Source: Streptomyces sp. Ag109_O5-1 (GTDB lineage: Bacteria; Actinomycetota; Actinomycetes; Streptomycetales; Streptomycetaceae). From it: 64,000 bases of DNA. The stretch is taken from assembly GCF_003814875.1 (NCBI RefSeq), contig NZ_RKQF01000001.1, positions 5,022,001-5,086,000 of the forward strand, given 5' to 3'. The notes beneath the pieces are model-generated. The model was given only the letters and a program-made list of their open reading frames with translations, was not told the DNA's origin and searched no databases. A program made the position numbers and the translations under genes. This document shows positions 9,376-18,009 of the stretch, in pieces; positions within the stretch are counted from its first letter, which is position 1; each line of letters begins with the position of its first letter.

Positions 9376-11502
9376 CTACTCGCCCTTGGCCTTCGCGATG
9401 ATCTCCTCGGCGACGTTCCGCGGAACCTCGGCGTAGGAGTCGAACTGCATGGAGTAGCTGGCCCGGCCGGACGTCTTGCTGCGCAGGTCGCCGACGTAAC
9501 CGAACATCTCCGAGAGGGGCACGAGGCCCTTCACGACGCGGGCACCGGCCCGCTCCTCCATGGCCTGGATCTGGCCACGGCGGGAGTTGATGTCGCCGAT
9601 GACCTCACCCATGTAGTCCTCGGGCGTGGTGACCTCGACGGCCATCATCGGCTCAAGGAGCACGGGCTTGGCCTTGCGCGCGGCCTCCTTGAAGGCCTGC
9701 GAACCGGCGATCTTGAAGGCGAGCTCGGAGGAGTCGACCTCGTGGTAGCCACCGTCGAGGAGCGTGACGCGGACGCCGGTCATCTCGTAGCCGGCGAGGA
9801 TGCCGAACTGCATGGCCTCCTGCGCACCGGCGTCGACCGAAGGGATGTACTCCTTCGGGATGCGACCACCGGTCACCTTGTTCACGAACTCGTACGACGC
9901 GTCGCCGCTCTCGATGGGCTCGATCGCGATCTGCACCTTGGCGAACTGACCGGTACCACCGGTCTGCTTCTTGTGGGTGTAGTCGACGCGGTCGACGGCC
10001 TGACGGATCGTCTCGCGGTACGCGACCTGCGGCTTGCCGACGTTGGCCTCGACCTTGAACTCACGGCGCATACGGTCGACCAGCACCTCGAGGTGCAGCT
10101 CGCCCATACCACCGATGATGGTCTGGCCGGTCTCCTCGTCCGAGTGGACCTGGAACGACGGGTCCTCCTCGGCCAGGCGCTGGATCGCGATGCCGAGCTT
10201 CTCCTGGTCGCCCTTCGACTTGGGCTCGATGGCGACCTGGATGACCGGGGCCGGGAAGTCCATGGACTCCAGGATCACCGGGGCCTTGTCGTCGCACAGC
10301 GTCTCACCGGTCGTGGTCTGCTTGAGACCCATGACGGCGATGATGTCGCCGGCGCCCACCGACTCGATCTCCTCACGCTTGTTCGCGTGCATGCGGTAGA
10401 TCTTGCCGATGCGCTCCTTCTTGCCCTTGACGGAGTTCAGCACGGCCGTGCCGGACTCCAGGCGGCCCGAGTAGACCCGGACGAAGGTGAGCTTGCCGAG
10501 GTGCGGGTCGCTCATGATCTTGAACGCCAGCGCGGACAGCGGCTCGTCGTCGGACGGCTTGCGCTTGACGACCTCCTCCGGGTTGTTGACGGCGTGGCCC
10601 TCGATGGCCTCGACGTCAAGCGGGGAGGGAAGGTAGCGCACGACCGCGTCGAGCAGGGGCTGAACACCCTTGTTCTTGAACGCGGTACCGCAGAACACCG
10701 GGGTGACCGTGGTGCCCTCGGACTTGCCGGACGCGATGGTGATACGACGGATCGCGGCGTACAGCTGCTCCACGGAAGGCTCCTGGCCCTCCAGGTACAG
10801 CTCCATGATCTCGTCGTCGTTCTCGGCGACGGTCTCGACGAGCTTGCCGCGGTACTCCTCGGCAGCCTCGGTGTGGGTGGCCGGGATGTCGACGACGTCG
10901 TACATCTCGCCCTTCTCCGCCTCGGCGGACCACACGAAGGCCTTCATCGTGACCAGGTCGACGACGCCCTTGAAGTCGGCCTCGGCACCGATCGGGAGCT
11001 GCATGACGATCGGCTGCGCGCCCAGGCGGCCGCTGATCATGTCGACGCAGCGGTGGAACTCGGCACCGGTCCGGTCGAGCTTGTTGACGAAGCAGATACG
11101 CGGAACGCCGTAGCGGTCCGCCTGACGCCACACTGTCTCGGACTGGGGCTCGACACCGGCGACGCCGTCGAACACCGTCACGGCACCGTCGAGCACGCGC
11201 AGGGAGCGCTCCACCTCGACGGTGAAGTCGACGTGGCCCGGGGTGTCGATGATGTTGATCGTGTGGTCGACGTCTTCGAGCGGCCAGTGACAGGTGGTGG
11301 CAGCAGAGGTGATCGTGATGCCACGCTCCTGCTCCTGCTCCATCCAGTCCATGGTGGCAGCGCCGTCGTGGACCTCACCGATCTTGTACGACACACCGGT
11401 GTAGAACAGGATCCGCTCGGTGGTGGTCGTCTTGCCCGCGTCGATGTGGGCCATGATCCCGATGTTGCGGACCTTGGCCAGGTCAAGTGAAGTGGTAGCC
11501 AT
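9376..11502 (-). CDS. fusA: Elongation factor G
   Basis: 708 residues, the normal EF-G length, catalysing GTP-dependent translocation on the ribosome and, with RRF, ribosome recycling. The G1 motif AHIDAGKT is at residues 18-25, followed by switch II DTPGHVDF and G4 NKLDRTG. Domain II, the domain IV GRIPKEYIPSVDAG loop and the domain V end (SRRGQIQAMEERAGARVVKGLVPLSEMFGY, in parts) are all present. The ATG at 11502 lies 39 bases after the rpsG stop, so the gene is cotranscribed with it. The sequence is intact. The second, fusidate-type EF-G paralogue of actinomycetes is less well conserved; operon position supports the housekeeping copy. Confidence 0.98.
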   Translation of the reverse strand: MATTSLDLAKVRNIGIMAHIDAGKTTTTERILFYTGVSYKIGEVHDGAATMDWMEQEQERGITITSAATTCHWPLEDVDHTINIIDTPGHVDFTVEVERSLRVLDGAVTVFDGVAGVEPQSETVWRQADRYGVPRICFVNKLDRTGAEFHRCVDMISGRLGAQPIVMQLPIGAEADFKGVVDLVTMKAFVWSAEAEKGEMYDVVDIPATHTEAAEEYRGKLVETVAENDDEIMELYLEGQEPSVEQLYAAIRRITIASGKSEGTTVTPVFCGTAFKNKGVQPLLDAVVRYLPSPLDVEAIEGHAVNNPEEVVKRKPSDDEPLSALAFKIMSDPHLGKLTFVRVYSGRLESGTAVLNSVKGKKERIGKIYRMHANKREEIESVGAGDIIAVMGLKQTTTGETLCDDKAPVILESMDFPAPVIQVAIEPKSKGDQEKLGIAIQRLAEEDPSFQVHSDEETGQTIIGGMGELHLEVLVDRMRREFKVEANVGKPQVAYRETIRQAVDRVDYTHKKQTGGTGQFAKVQIAIEPIESGDASYEFVNKVTGGRIPKEYIPSVDAGAQEAMQFGILAGYEMTGVRVTLLDGGYHEVDSSELAFKIAGSQAFKEAARKAKPVLLEPMMAVEVTTPEDYMGEVIGDINSRRGQIQAMEERAGARVVKGLVPLSEMFGYVGDLRSKTSGRASYSMQFDSYAEVPRNVAEEIIAKAKGE

Positions 11503-11541
11503 AAGGCTTCGGTCTTCTCTCGGTCTCGATGTGGGTAGCGA

Positions 11542-12012
11542 CTACCAGCGGTAGTGCGCGAAGGCCTTGTTGGACTCGGCCATCTTGTGCGTGTCCTCGC
11601 GCTTCTTGACGGCCGCACCGAGGCCGTTCGAAGCGTCGAGAAGCTCGTTGAGCAGACGCTCGGTCATGGTCTTCTCGCGACGGGCGCGGGAGTAGCCGAC
11701 GAGCCAGCGCAGCGCGAGGGTGTTGGCGCGACCGGGCTTGACCTCGATCGGAACCTGGTACGTCGCACCACCGACACGGCGGGACTTGACCTCAAGGGTC
11801 GGCTTGATGTTCTCCAGCGCGCGCTTCAGCGTGATGACCGGGTCGTTGCTGGTCTTCTCGCGCAGGCCCTCCATGGCGCCGTACACGATGCGCTCGGCGG
11901 TGGAGCGCTTGCCGTTCAGCAGCACCTTGTTGATCAGAGAGGTGACAAGAGGAGAACCGTAGACCGGGTCGATGATGACCGGGCGCTTCGGGGCGGGGCC
12001 CTTACGAGGCAT
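11542..12012 (-). CDS. rpsG: 30S ribosomal protein S7
   Basis: 156 residues, the standard bacterial S7 length. S7 nucleates assembly of the 30S head by binding the 3' major domain of 16S rRNA and lies near the E site. The N-terminus MPRKGPAPKRPVIIDP and the conserved block KSRRVGGATYQVPIEV are typical, and the C-terminus ends AFAHYRW. The ATG at 12012 is only two bases after the rpsL stop, so translation is probably coupled. Confidence 0.98.
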   Translation of the reverse strand: MPRKGPAPKRPVIIDPVYGSPLVTSLINKVLLNGKRSTAERIVYGAMEGLREKTSNDPVITLKRALENIKPTLEVKSRRVGGATYQVPIEVKPGRANTLALRWLVGYSRARREKTMTERLLNELLDASNGLGAAVKKREDTHKMAESNKAFAHYRW

Positions 12013-12014
12013 TC

Positions 12015-12386
12015 TTACTTCTCCTTCTTGGCGCCGTAGCGGCTGCGGGCCTGCTTGCGGTTCTTGACACCCTGGGTGTCAAGCGAGCCGCGGATGATCT
12101 TGTAGCGAACACCGGGCAGGTCCTTCACACGGCCGCCGCGCACGAGCACGATGGAGTGCTCCTGCAGGTTGTGTCCCTCACCCGGAATGTAGGCGGTGAC
12201 CTCGATCCCGCTGGTCAGACGCACACGCGCGACCTTACGCAGGGCCGAGTTCGGCTTCTTCGGGGTGGTCGTGAACACACGCGTGCAGACGCCCCGGCGC
12301 TGAGGGGAGCCCTCGAGTGCGGGGGTCTTGTTCTTCTCGACCTTGTCCTGCCGGCCCTTGCGGACCAGCTGCTGGATCGTAGGCAC
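12015..12386 (-). CDS. rpsL: 30S ribosomal protein S12
   Basis: 123 residues. S12 sits at the decoding centre and governs accuracy. The start is GTG at 12386 with GGAGAAG upstream; the product begins MPTIQQLVRKGR. The conserved TTTPKKPNSALRKVARVRL and RGGRVKDLPGVRY loops carry the lysines (Lys43 and the one in GRVKDLP) whose change gives streptomycin resistance. Both are wild type, so no classical resistance substitution is visible. It is the first gene of the str operon here, with a promoter about 195 bases upstream. Confidence 0.98.
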   Translation of the reverse strand: MPTIQQLVRKGRQDKVEKNKTPALEGSPQRRGVCTRVFTTTPKKPNSALRKVARVRLTSGIEVTAYIPGEGHNLQEHSIVLVRGGRVKDLPGVRYKIIRGSLDTQGVKNRKQARSRYGAKKEK

Positions 12387-12580
12387 TACTTCTCCGGTTT
12401 CTGTGTGCCGATGGTGAAGCTAACCTGGAACGTCGCCGACCCACGCGGTCGGGTGTGTCGGATTCCGCGGACTCCTGCCGGAAGGCAGAAGGGGGCGCGG
12501 ATCACGGTGGCCGCTTCGTCGCTCAGGTGCGGTTTCAAGGCACGCACGAGGGTCAGGGCACACCCCAGGCACAAGGTCTG

Positions 12581-12609
12581 AGCGTACCTACCGCTTCCAG
12601 CTGGGTCAA
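12581..12609 (-). promoter_or_regulatory. Probable str operon promoter
   Basis: On the minus strand, TTGACC (12609-12604) is followed after 17 bases by TACGCT (12586-12581), a fair match to the Streptomyces vegetative (HrdB) consensus. It would give an untranslated leader of about 190 bases before the rpsL GTG. No other better match was seen in the gap. Confidence 0.55.
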
Positions 12610-13332
12610 AATAAGGGGCCGGAGGCGCGGGTGTGCCCGCTTTGCCCACGAAGCACCGTGGGAGGTGTGGTGGCGGCCGGTCTCCGGCCGTACGCGCCAC
12701 GCAGAAGCGGCCGACCTCCACCTGGCCGATCCGGCGGGCGGCGCCGCGGGCGCCCGTGCCCGCACCCGCCCGCGGCTCGCCAGAGAGCCGCAGAACGCGC
12801 GTGCCACGAGCACGGGAAGACCGGCTCTGCGGCCGCCGCCCGGCGGACGTGGAGCCGAGACGCGGCGGACAGGGGACGACGTGGCGGGCACGACAGCGGA
12901 CGTGGCCGGTCGCACAAGGGGGCGGCCCGTGGCGCACCCGCACCCCCCGGGCACCCCTGCCCGGCCACCTGCGGCACCAGCCGGAGATCGACTGGGCGAC
13001 TCCCTGCCGGAAAGAGTCGGCAGGTTCATGGCGAAATGCGGAGCCTCGCCAAGGTCGTGTGGGTGACCGGCCGCGCGCCGCCCATCGGCCTGGCCGAGAT
13101 CAAGACGGAGGGGACGCTCGACAGCGCGTACCCCTTCCCCGTCCCCAGCCGGTCCTCTACCTCCAGCCCACACCTCTGACCAGCCGGAACTTCGCCGCCG
13201 ACGCAGACCGGACCCCGGATTCAGCACTCCAAGCCGCCGGGTTGCTTCAAACCTGCGCGTCTCACGAGGCTAGGATCCGGTACAGCTGTTCGGGCAAGGG
13301 GCCCGAGAAGGTTATGGGGTTGAGAGGTTCAG
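12610..13332. other. Long gap upstream of rpsL without a supported gene
   Basis: 723 bases between the str promoter and the cold-shock gene. Several open frames cross it on both strands (for example 12455-13066 on plus and 12553-13227 on minus), but their products are Arg/Pro/Gly-rich, unlike any family I know, and look like GC-bias artefacts. TAGGAT at about 13271 could be the -10 box for the cold-shock gene, but no convincing -35 accompanies it. Confidence 0.5.
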
Positions 13333-13782
13333 ATGGTGGCAGGTAAGGTTTTGCGGTTCGACGGGGTGCGAGGCTACGGATTCATCGCTCCTGAGCAGGG
13401 CGGGGAGGATGTCTTCCTGCACGCCAACGATCTACTGATCCCGGAGACCTCCGTGCGTTCGGGGACCTGGGTCGAGTTCGAGATCGAAAAGGGCGACCGC
13501 GGGCCCAAGGCCTCATCCGTCCGCCTTTCCGAGAGGGCCCAGGCCCCTGTCATGCCTCCGCCTCCCGTGCGGCTCCAGGTACCCCCGTCCATCCAGACGT
13601 CCACCGTCGTACCCGCGGACGGTGAAGAACCCACCTGCGACGTACTCAGCGTCGCGGAGTACAGCTTCGAGGTGACTGAACTCCTCCTGAACGCAGCCTC
13701 ATGGCTGACCGGGGAACAGATCACGAACCTTCGCCAGCAGCTGGTCCAGCTCAGCAGGAGCCACGGCTGGGTCGAGGGCTGA
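13333..13782 (+). CDS. Cold-shock-domain protein with C-terminal extension
   Basis: 149 residues. Residues 1-66 are a cold-shock domain with both RNA-binding motifs: RNP1-like RGYGFI (13-18) and RNP2 DVFLH (26-30), predicting single-stranded nucleic acid binding. Unlike the small CspA-type proteins of about 67 residues, it continues through a Pro-rich linker (VMPPPPVRLQVPP) into an acidic, helical C-terminal part ending RQQLVQLSRSHGWVEG. The start is ATG at 13333, and the first residues MVAGKVLRFD match the normal domain start. The same architecture is known in Streptomyces, but its role is not established. It converges on the response regulator gene. Confidence 0.88.
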   Translation: MVAGKVLRFDGVRGYGFIAPEQGGEDVFLHANDLLIPETSVRSGTWVEFEIEKGDRGPKASSVRLSERAQAPVMPPPPVRLQVPPSIQTSTVVPADGEEPTCDVLSVAEYSFEVTELLLNAASWLTGEQITNLRQQLVQLSRSHGWVEG

Positions 13783-13861
13783 TCCCAGGCGGGACCGCCC
13801 GTTCGCGCAGGGCGACTCAGGACGTCCGTCCACCACAGCCGCCGGCGATGAACCGTTCCGG

Positions 13862-13916
13862 GCAGTCGGGTTGTGTCCTCCATGCGCTGTGCCTTGGTGG
13901 TCGCAAGCCCGACTGC
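13862..13916. terminator. Possible bidirectional stem-loop
   Basis: GCAGTCGGG (13862-13870) and CCCGACTGC (13908-13916) pair over 9 bp around a 37-base loop, between the convergent cold-shock and response-regulator genes. The large loop makes the call tentative. Confidence 0.35.
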
Positions 13917-13947
13917 TCCACGGGCTCCGCCGGCTCCGCCGGTGGCA

Positions 13948-14607
13948 TCACTGCGAGGACGAAACCAGTCCACTCTCGTAGGCGAGGATGACGAGGTGGA
14001 CGCGATCGCGCGCGTCCAGTTTGGCGAGCAGACGCGCGACATGGGCCTTGGCGGTGGCCATGCTGATGCAGAGCCTCTCCGCGATCTCGGAGTTGGACAG
14101 GCCGCGGCCGACGAGGAAGAGGACCTCGCGTTCCCGGTCGGTGATGCCGTCGATCGCTCCGGGGCGGGTGGCGGCAGGAGCCGGGTGTGCCGCGAAGTCC
14201 TGGATGAGGCGGCGCGTGATGTGCGGGGCTATGAGCGCGTCTCCGGCGGCGACCACCCTGATCGCGTCGAGAATCGCTTCCAATTGCATGTCCTTGACAA
14301 GGAAGCCGCTGGCTCCGGCCCTGAGCGCGCCGTAGACGTAGTCGTCGTCGTCAAACGTGGTGAGGACCAGGACGTGGGTCCCCGACTCCGGGCCCGCGGT
14401 GATCCGGCGGGTGGCCTCGATTCCGTCCATGCCGGGCATACGGATGTCCATGACGGCGACGTCCGGCCGCAGCCGTGCGACGAGCGCCACCGCCTCGGCC
14501 CCGTTCCCGGCTTCCCCCACGACTTCCAGGTCGGGCGTGTCGGCGATGAGGACACGCAGGCCGGTGCGGATCAGAGGCTGGTCGTCGATCAGCGCGACGC
14601 GGATCAC
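13948..14607 (-). CDS. NarL/LuxR-family response regulator
   Basis: 219 residues. Residues 1-120 are a receiver domain with acidic pocket Asp8/Asp9, phosphorylation site Asp54 (AVMDIRMPG) and the conserved Lys in GFLVKDMQ. Residues 150-215 are a LuxR-type helix-turn-helix (ITDREREVLFLVGRGLSNSEIAERL), which binds DNA as a dimer. The GTG start at 14607 overlaps the kinase stop by four bases (GTGA), so the pair is translationally coupled. The likely partner is the histidine kinase just upstream. A plausible target is the divergent ABC exporter operon at 15907, because kinase-regulator pairs of this type often control an adjacent transporter; that is inference. Confidence 0.93.
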   Translation of the reverse strand: MIRVALIDDQPLIRTGLRVLIADTPDLEVVGEAGNGAEAVALVARLRPDVAVMDIRMPGMDGIEATRRITAGPESGTHVLVLTTFDDDDYVYGALRAGASGFLVKDMQLEAILDAIRVVAAGDALIAPHITRRLIQDFAAHPAPAATRPGAIDGITDREREVLFLVGRGLSNSEIAERLCISMATAKAHVARLLAKLDARDRVHLVILAYESGLVSSSQ

Positions 14608-15773
14608 TCCGCGACCTCCACCGGCACAGGGAGCCGCGCCGCGACACGGAATCCGCCTTCGGGCCGGAAGCCGGCGCTGAACCGGCCGTGCAGCAGGCTG
14701 ACCCGCTCCCGCATGCCGACGATGCCGTAGCCGGCGCTCGCCGTCGAGCCACCGCAGCCGAGGTCGACGACCTCGACGACCAATTCGTCCTGCCGGTAGT
14801 CGACCGTCACGCTGCAGTCCTTAGTGCCGGAATGCCGTACCACGTTAGTGACGGCCTCCTGGATGATACGGAAGGCGGCCAAGTCCACCTCGGCAGGCAG
14901 GCTGCGGGGCTCGCCCCGGCGTCGCACGTCGACCCGGACGCCGACGTCCATGGTCTTCGCCACCAGCTGATGGAGATCGGCCAGACCTGTGGCGGGCTCG
15001 AGCGGCGCCGACCGGGGGTCGGTCTGCCGCAGTGCGCCGAGCATGCCGCGCAGCCCGGCCAGGGTCTCCCGACCGGTGATCTCGATGGCCTCGAGGGCGC
15101 AGCGGGTCTGTTCGGGCTGAGTTTCCATGACCCGTCTGCCGACGCCGGCTTGGATGGTGACGATGCCGATGTTGTGCGCGACGATGTCGTGCAGTTCACG
15201 GGCGATGCGCAGCCGCTCGGCGGTGACCGCCTGCTGTGTGGCCTGGGAGCGCAGCATCTCGGCGTGGGCGCGGCTTTGGTAAATCGTGTTGCCGATCAGC
15301 CAGGCGATGGCAACGGTCGAGGCGAGGGCGAGCGACACCGAGTTCCTCACGGGATACCCGTACAACGGGCACCAGACCATGTTCCCGGCCACCACCCCGA
15401 TCGGCAGCAAGGCGGCTAGGGCCGAGGTGCGCCGTTGCCGAGTGGCGGTGATGTAGCCGACGAGTCCGTCGGACAGCAGGAAGAGCGCGTACGGCGTCAC
15501 CCGGTCCCACATCCCGTGGGAGAAGACGGCGCCCGCGAGCGTCACGGCCACCGCGGCCAGCGGCGCGCGGAACAGCAGTAGCGCCCCCACGGTGGTGACG
15601 ACGGCCGTGACCAGGAGCGACGCGTCCTCGATGTTGTCGTCGTACTCGAGCAGGTGGTGCAGCTCCCCGGGCCGTTGCAGGCTGCGCACCAGGATGACCG
15701 CCGACCAGAAGAGCGCCACCCACAGACCGAGTGGAAGGCGCTTGAGCAGGGGCGGCGGGGGCGCGACGGTCAT
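14604..15773 (-). CDS. Sensor histidine kinase, HisKA_3 type
   Basis: About 389 residues from ATG 15773 (MTVAPPPPLLKRLPLG). A longer frame to 15809 adds 12 residues with no better ribosome binding site, so the start is uncertain. The N-terminal half has about six membrane segments (for example ASLLVTAVVTTVGALLLF and LAALLPIGVVAGNMVW) with short loops and no large sensor domain, suggesting signal detection in the membrane. The dimerization/phosphoacceptor helix is RIARELHDIVAHNIGIV, with the phosphorylated His in ELHD. A GHKL ATPase domain follows, including AFRIIQEAVTNVVRHS and GYGIVGMRERV. It phosphorylates the NarL-type regulator encoded directly downstream. The 133-base gap to the divergent exporter must hold promoters for both directions. 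Confidence 0.9.
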   Translation of the reverse strand: MTVAPPPPLLKRLPLGLWVALFWSAVILVRSLQRPGELHHLLEYDDNIEDASLLVTAVVTTVGALLLFRAPLAAVAVTLAGAVFSHGMWDRVTPYALFLLSDGLVGYITATRQRRTSALAALLPIGVVAGNMVWCPLYGYPVRNSVSLALASTVAIAWLIGNTIYQSRAHAEMLRSQATQQAVTAERLRIARELHDIVAHNIGIVTIQAGVGRRVMETQPEQTRCALEAIEITGRETLAGLRGMLGALRQTDPRSAPLEPATGLADLHQLVAKTMDVGVRVDVRRRGEPRSLPAEVDLAAFRIIQEAVTNVVRHSGTKDCSVTVDYRQDELVVEVVDLGCGGSTASAGYGIVGMRERVSLLHGRFSAGFRPEGGFRVAARLPVPVEVAE

Positions 15774-15906
15774 GGACCCGATCGTATGTGTGCGGGGCTG
15801 TCGGAACACGGGCCCACAGGCTTAATACTCCGGGCTACAAGCAGACCCCCCGAATGTGATCGCTGGGCCGATGCCGACCTCGTGGTCGCCCCGGCATGGT
15901 TGACTC

Positions 15907-16818
15907 GTGATCGAAGCCACGCATCTGACCAAGCGTTACGGAGACACCGTCGCCGTCGACGACCTGACCTTCACTGTGAAACCAGGCAGGGTGACCGGGT
16001 TCCTCGGCCCGAACGGAGCCGGGAAGTCCACCACGCTACGCATGATCCTGGGCCTGAACGCCCCCAGCGGTGGAGCCGTGACCGTGGACGGGACGCCCTT
16101 CGCGGGCCATCCCCGCGGGCTGCGTCGCGTCGGCGCACTGCTGGACGCCCAGGACATCCACGGCGGACGCAGCGCCCAAGCGCACCTGGCCGCCCTGGCC
16201 CGCAGCAACCGCATTCCGCTCGTCCGTGTGGACGAGGTGCTGCACGAGGTCGGGCTGGCCAAGGCGGCACGGCGCCGCATCGGCGGATTCTCCCTCGGCA
16301 TGAAGCAGCGGCTCGGCATCGCAGGCGCGCTCCTGGGCGACCCGCCCGTGCTGCTGTTCGACGAACCGCTCAACGGCCTGGACCCCGAAGGCGTGCGCTG
16401 GGTGCGTGGGCTCTTCCGCCGCCTGGCCGCCGAAGGCCGCACCGTGTTCGTCTCCAGTCACATGATGGCCGAGATGCAGCACACGGCCGACCACCTCATC
16501 GTCATCGGCCAGGGCCGGCTGATCGCCGACGAGAGCCTGGAGGACTTCGCGGCCCGCGACACCTCCCTGAGTGTGACCGTTCAGACGCCCGACCTGGCCA
16601 CGCTGGCGGACGTCCTGACAGCCGAGGGCGCATCGGTGCAGAAGGAGACCGACGAGGTGGGCCGAGTCGTGGGCCTCACGGCAGCCCGGATCGGCGACCT
16701 CGCCCACCGGCACCGCATCGCGCTGCACCAACTCACCCCCCAAACCTCGTCCCTGGAGTCGGCCTTCATGTCCCTCACCGCCGACAGCATCGACTACGTT
16801 GCCGGAGAGGCCGAATGA
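15907..16818 (+). CDS. ABC exporter ATP-binding protein
   Basis: 303 residues from GTG 15907 (MIEATHLTKRYGD). Walker A GPNGAGKS is at 34-41; the signature region is the variant FSLGMKQRLGIAGAL; Walker B is VLLFDEPLNGLDP; and the switch His is in VFVSSHMM. The C-terminal 80 residues form the regulatory extension found in DrrA/CcmA-type ATPases. With the permease next to it (ATGA overlap) it forms a two-gene ABC-2 exporter. Such systems export lipids, peptides or antibiotics. Its nearness to the NRPS genes makes self-resistance or product export possible, but it is separated from them by the dehydratase gene and transcribed in the opposite direction. Confidence 0.92.
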   Translation: MIEATHLTKRYGDTVAVDDLTFTVKPGRVTGFLGPNGAGKSTTLRMILGLNAPSGGAVTVDGTPFAGHPRGLRRVGALLDAQDIHGGRSAQAHLAALARSNRIPLVRVDEVLHEVGLAKAARRRIGGFSLGMKQRLGIAGALLGDPPVLLFDEPLNGLDPEGVRWVRGLFRRLAAEGRTVFVSSHMMAEMQHTADHLIVIGQGRLIADESLEDFAARDTSLSVTVQTPDLATLADVLTAEGASVQKETDEVGRVVGLTAARIGDLAHRHRIALHQLTPQTSSLESAFMSLTADSIDYVAGEAE

Positions 16819-17672
16819 GCACCTCGACGTTGTCCGCGGGTGAGAAGTCCGACCGCGCGCCCGAACAGCGGGCACGGTTCGCGGACCTGATTGCAGCCGA
16901 GTGGATCAAGGTGCGGTCGCTCCGTTCGACCTACTGGGTGCTCGGGCTCAGCGCCCTGGCTGCGATCGCGATCAACGTGAACGCCGTCCACAGCGACCTG
17001 CTCTACATCGGCCGGCCACAGCCAGACGGTTCTCCCCCCGTCAAGTACGACCCGCTGTGGCACGGCCTCAACATCATCGCCGCCGACCTCATGACACTGG
17101 CCGCCGCCAGCTTCGGCGCCATCACCGTCTTCGGCGAGTACGCCACCGGGATGATCCGCACCACATTCGCCGCGGTTCCCGACCGCCGCGCGGTGATCAC
17201 GGCCAAGGTGGCCCTGGTCACCGCGATCACACTCGTCCTCGGTGCGATCGTCTCCACGACGTCCTTCTTCGTCACCAACGCCATGCTCGCCCCCCACCAC
17301 GTCGGGCTGTCCATCCATGACCCCGGGTGCGCCCGCGCCGTCGTGGCCTACGCACTGATCGTGCCGGTCTGCGCACTCATCGGCATGGCCCTCGGTACCG
17401 TCCTGCGACACGCCACAGCCTCGATCACCGCAGTCGTGGGGAAGCTGTTCATCCTGCCCCTGCTCTTCGGCGGCGACCGCTACAAGCTCTTCAAGGAGAT
17501 CGGCAACTATCTCCCTCTCAACGCCGAGAGCCGACTGACTCTGAATCCGCATGGCCAGGCTCACCTGGGCAGGTATCCGGCCACGATCACCGGCTCGTGG
17601 ATCGCGCTCGCCGCCTGGGCCCTCGCCTCAGTGATCGTCGCGGTGGTGGTCGTACGGCGCCGGGACGTGTGA
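16815..17672 (+). CDS. ABC-2 type permease
   Basis: 285 residues. The ATG at 16815 overlaps the ATPase stop as ATGA, so the two are coupled; longer versions of this frame reaching back to 15654 are antisense or out of frame with the ATPase and are not real. After a cytosolic N-terminus (IAAEWIKVRSLRSTYW, typical of ABC-2 permeases) there are about six membrane segments, among them VLGLSALAAIAINVNAV, ALVTAITLVLGAIVSTTSFF, VVAYALIVPVCALIGMALG and WIALAAWALASVIVAVVVV, followed by a short positively charged end VRRRDV. The segment TVFGEYATGMIRTTFAAVPDR is the conserved coupling region. It forms the membrane channel for the upstream ATPase. Substrate unknown. Confidence 0.9.
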   Translation: MSTSTLSAGEKSDRAPEQRARFADLIAAEWIKVRSLRSTYWVLGLSALAAIAINVNAVHSDLLYIGRPQPDGSPPVKYDPLWHGLNIIAADLMTLAAASFGAITVFGEYATGMIRTTFAAVPDRRAVITAKVALVTAITLVLGAIVSTTSFFVTNAMLAPHHVGLSIHDPGCARAVVAYALIVPVCALIGMALGTVLRHATASITAVVGKLFILPLLFGGDRYKLFKEIGNYLPLNAESRLTLNPHGQAHLGRYPATITGSWIALAAWALASVIVAVVVVRRRDV

Positions 17673-17683
17673 CACCGGCCCTG

Positions 17684-17711
17684 CCGCCCACCCGCCACAG
17701 CCGGTGGGCGG
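17684..17711. terminator. Hairpin after the exporter operon
   Basis: CCGCCCACC (17684-17692) and GGTGGGCGG (17703-17711) form a perfect 9-bp stem with a 10-base loop, 12 bases after the permease stop. It could also stop transcripts arriving from the NRPS side. Confidence 0.6.
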
Positions 17712-18009
17712 TCACGCGTGCAGTGTCCGCCCACCGCGCTGCCCGGGGTCGGGGCCTGCCCCGCATCCGCATGATCTCTCGGTCGGCGCCGACCCGGGCT
17801 GTTCGCCAGGGTCGACGTAGATCCACCCCGGGGAGGACAGCGCCCGTCGGCCTCCCCGAGGTGGTCGGCCGTTGCTGGACAGACGAGTTCCTCGATCGCC
17901 CGGTAGGCCGGGTGCTTCGGTCCGCCACGCGTGGACCGACGGGCACCCGCTCGGCCTCCGCTGTGCCCACCCGGAGTGCGGTGGTGTACTGATCGGCCGG
18001 GAGGAGCAC
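17712..18009. other. Gap between convergent operons
   Basis: 298 bases between the exporter terminator and the dehydratase stop. Open frames on the minus strand here (for example 17587-18009) are Arg-rich and resemble no protein family. I see no RNA gene or repeat. Confidence 0.5.

Noticed and set aside
12015..12386. Possible streptomycin-resistance change in rpsL
   Set aside because: Both key lysines (in TPKKPNS and GRVKDLP) are wild type.
12455..13227. Open frames on both strands in the rpsL upstream gap
   Set aside because: Products are low-complexity Arg/Pro/Gly-rich, with no family resemblance and no clear ribosome binding site.
15654..16814. A 672-residue plus-strand frame that ends in the ABC permease
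   Set aside because: Its first part is antisense to the kinase and out of frame with the ATPase. The permease starts at the ATGA overlap at 16815.
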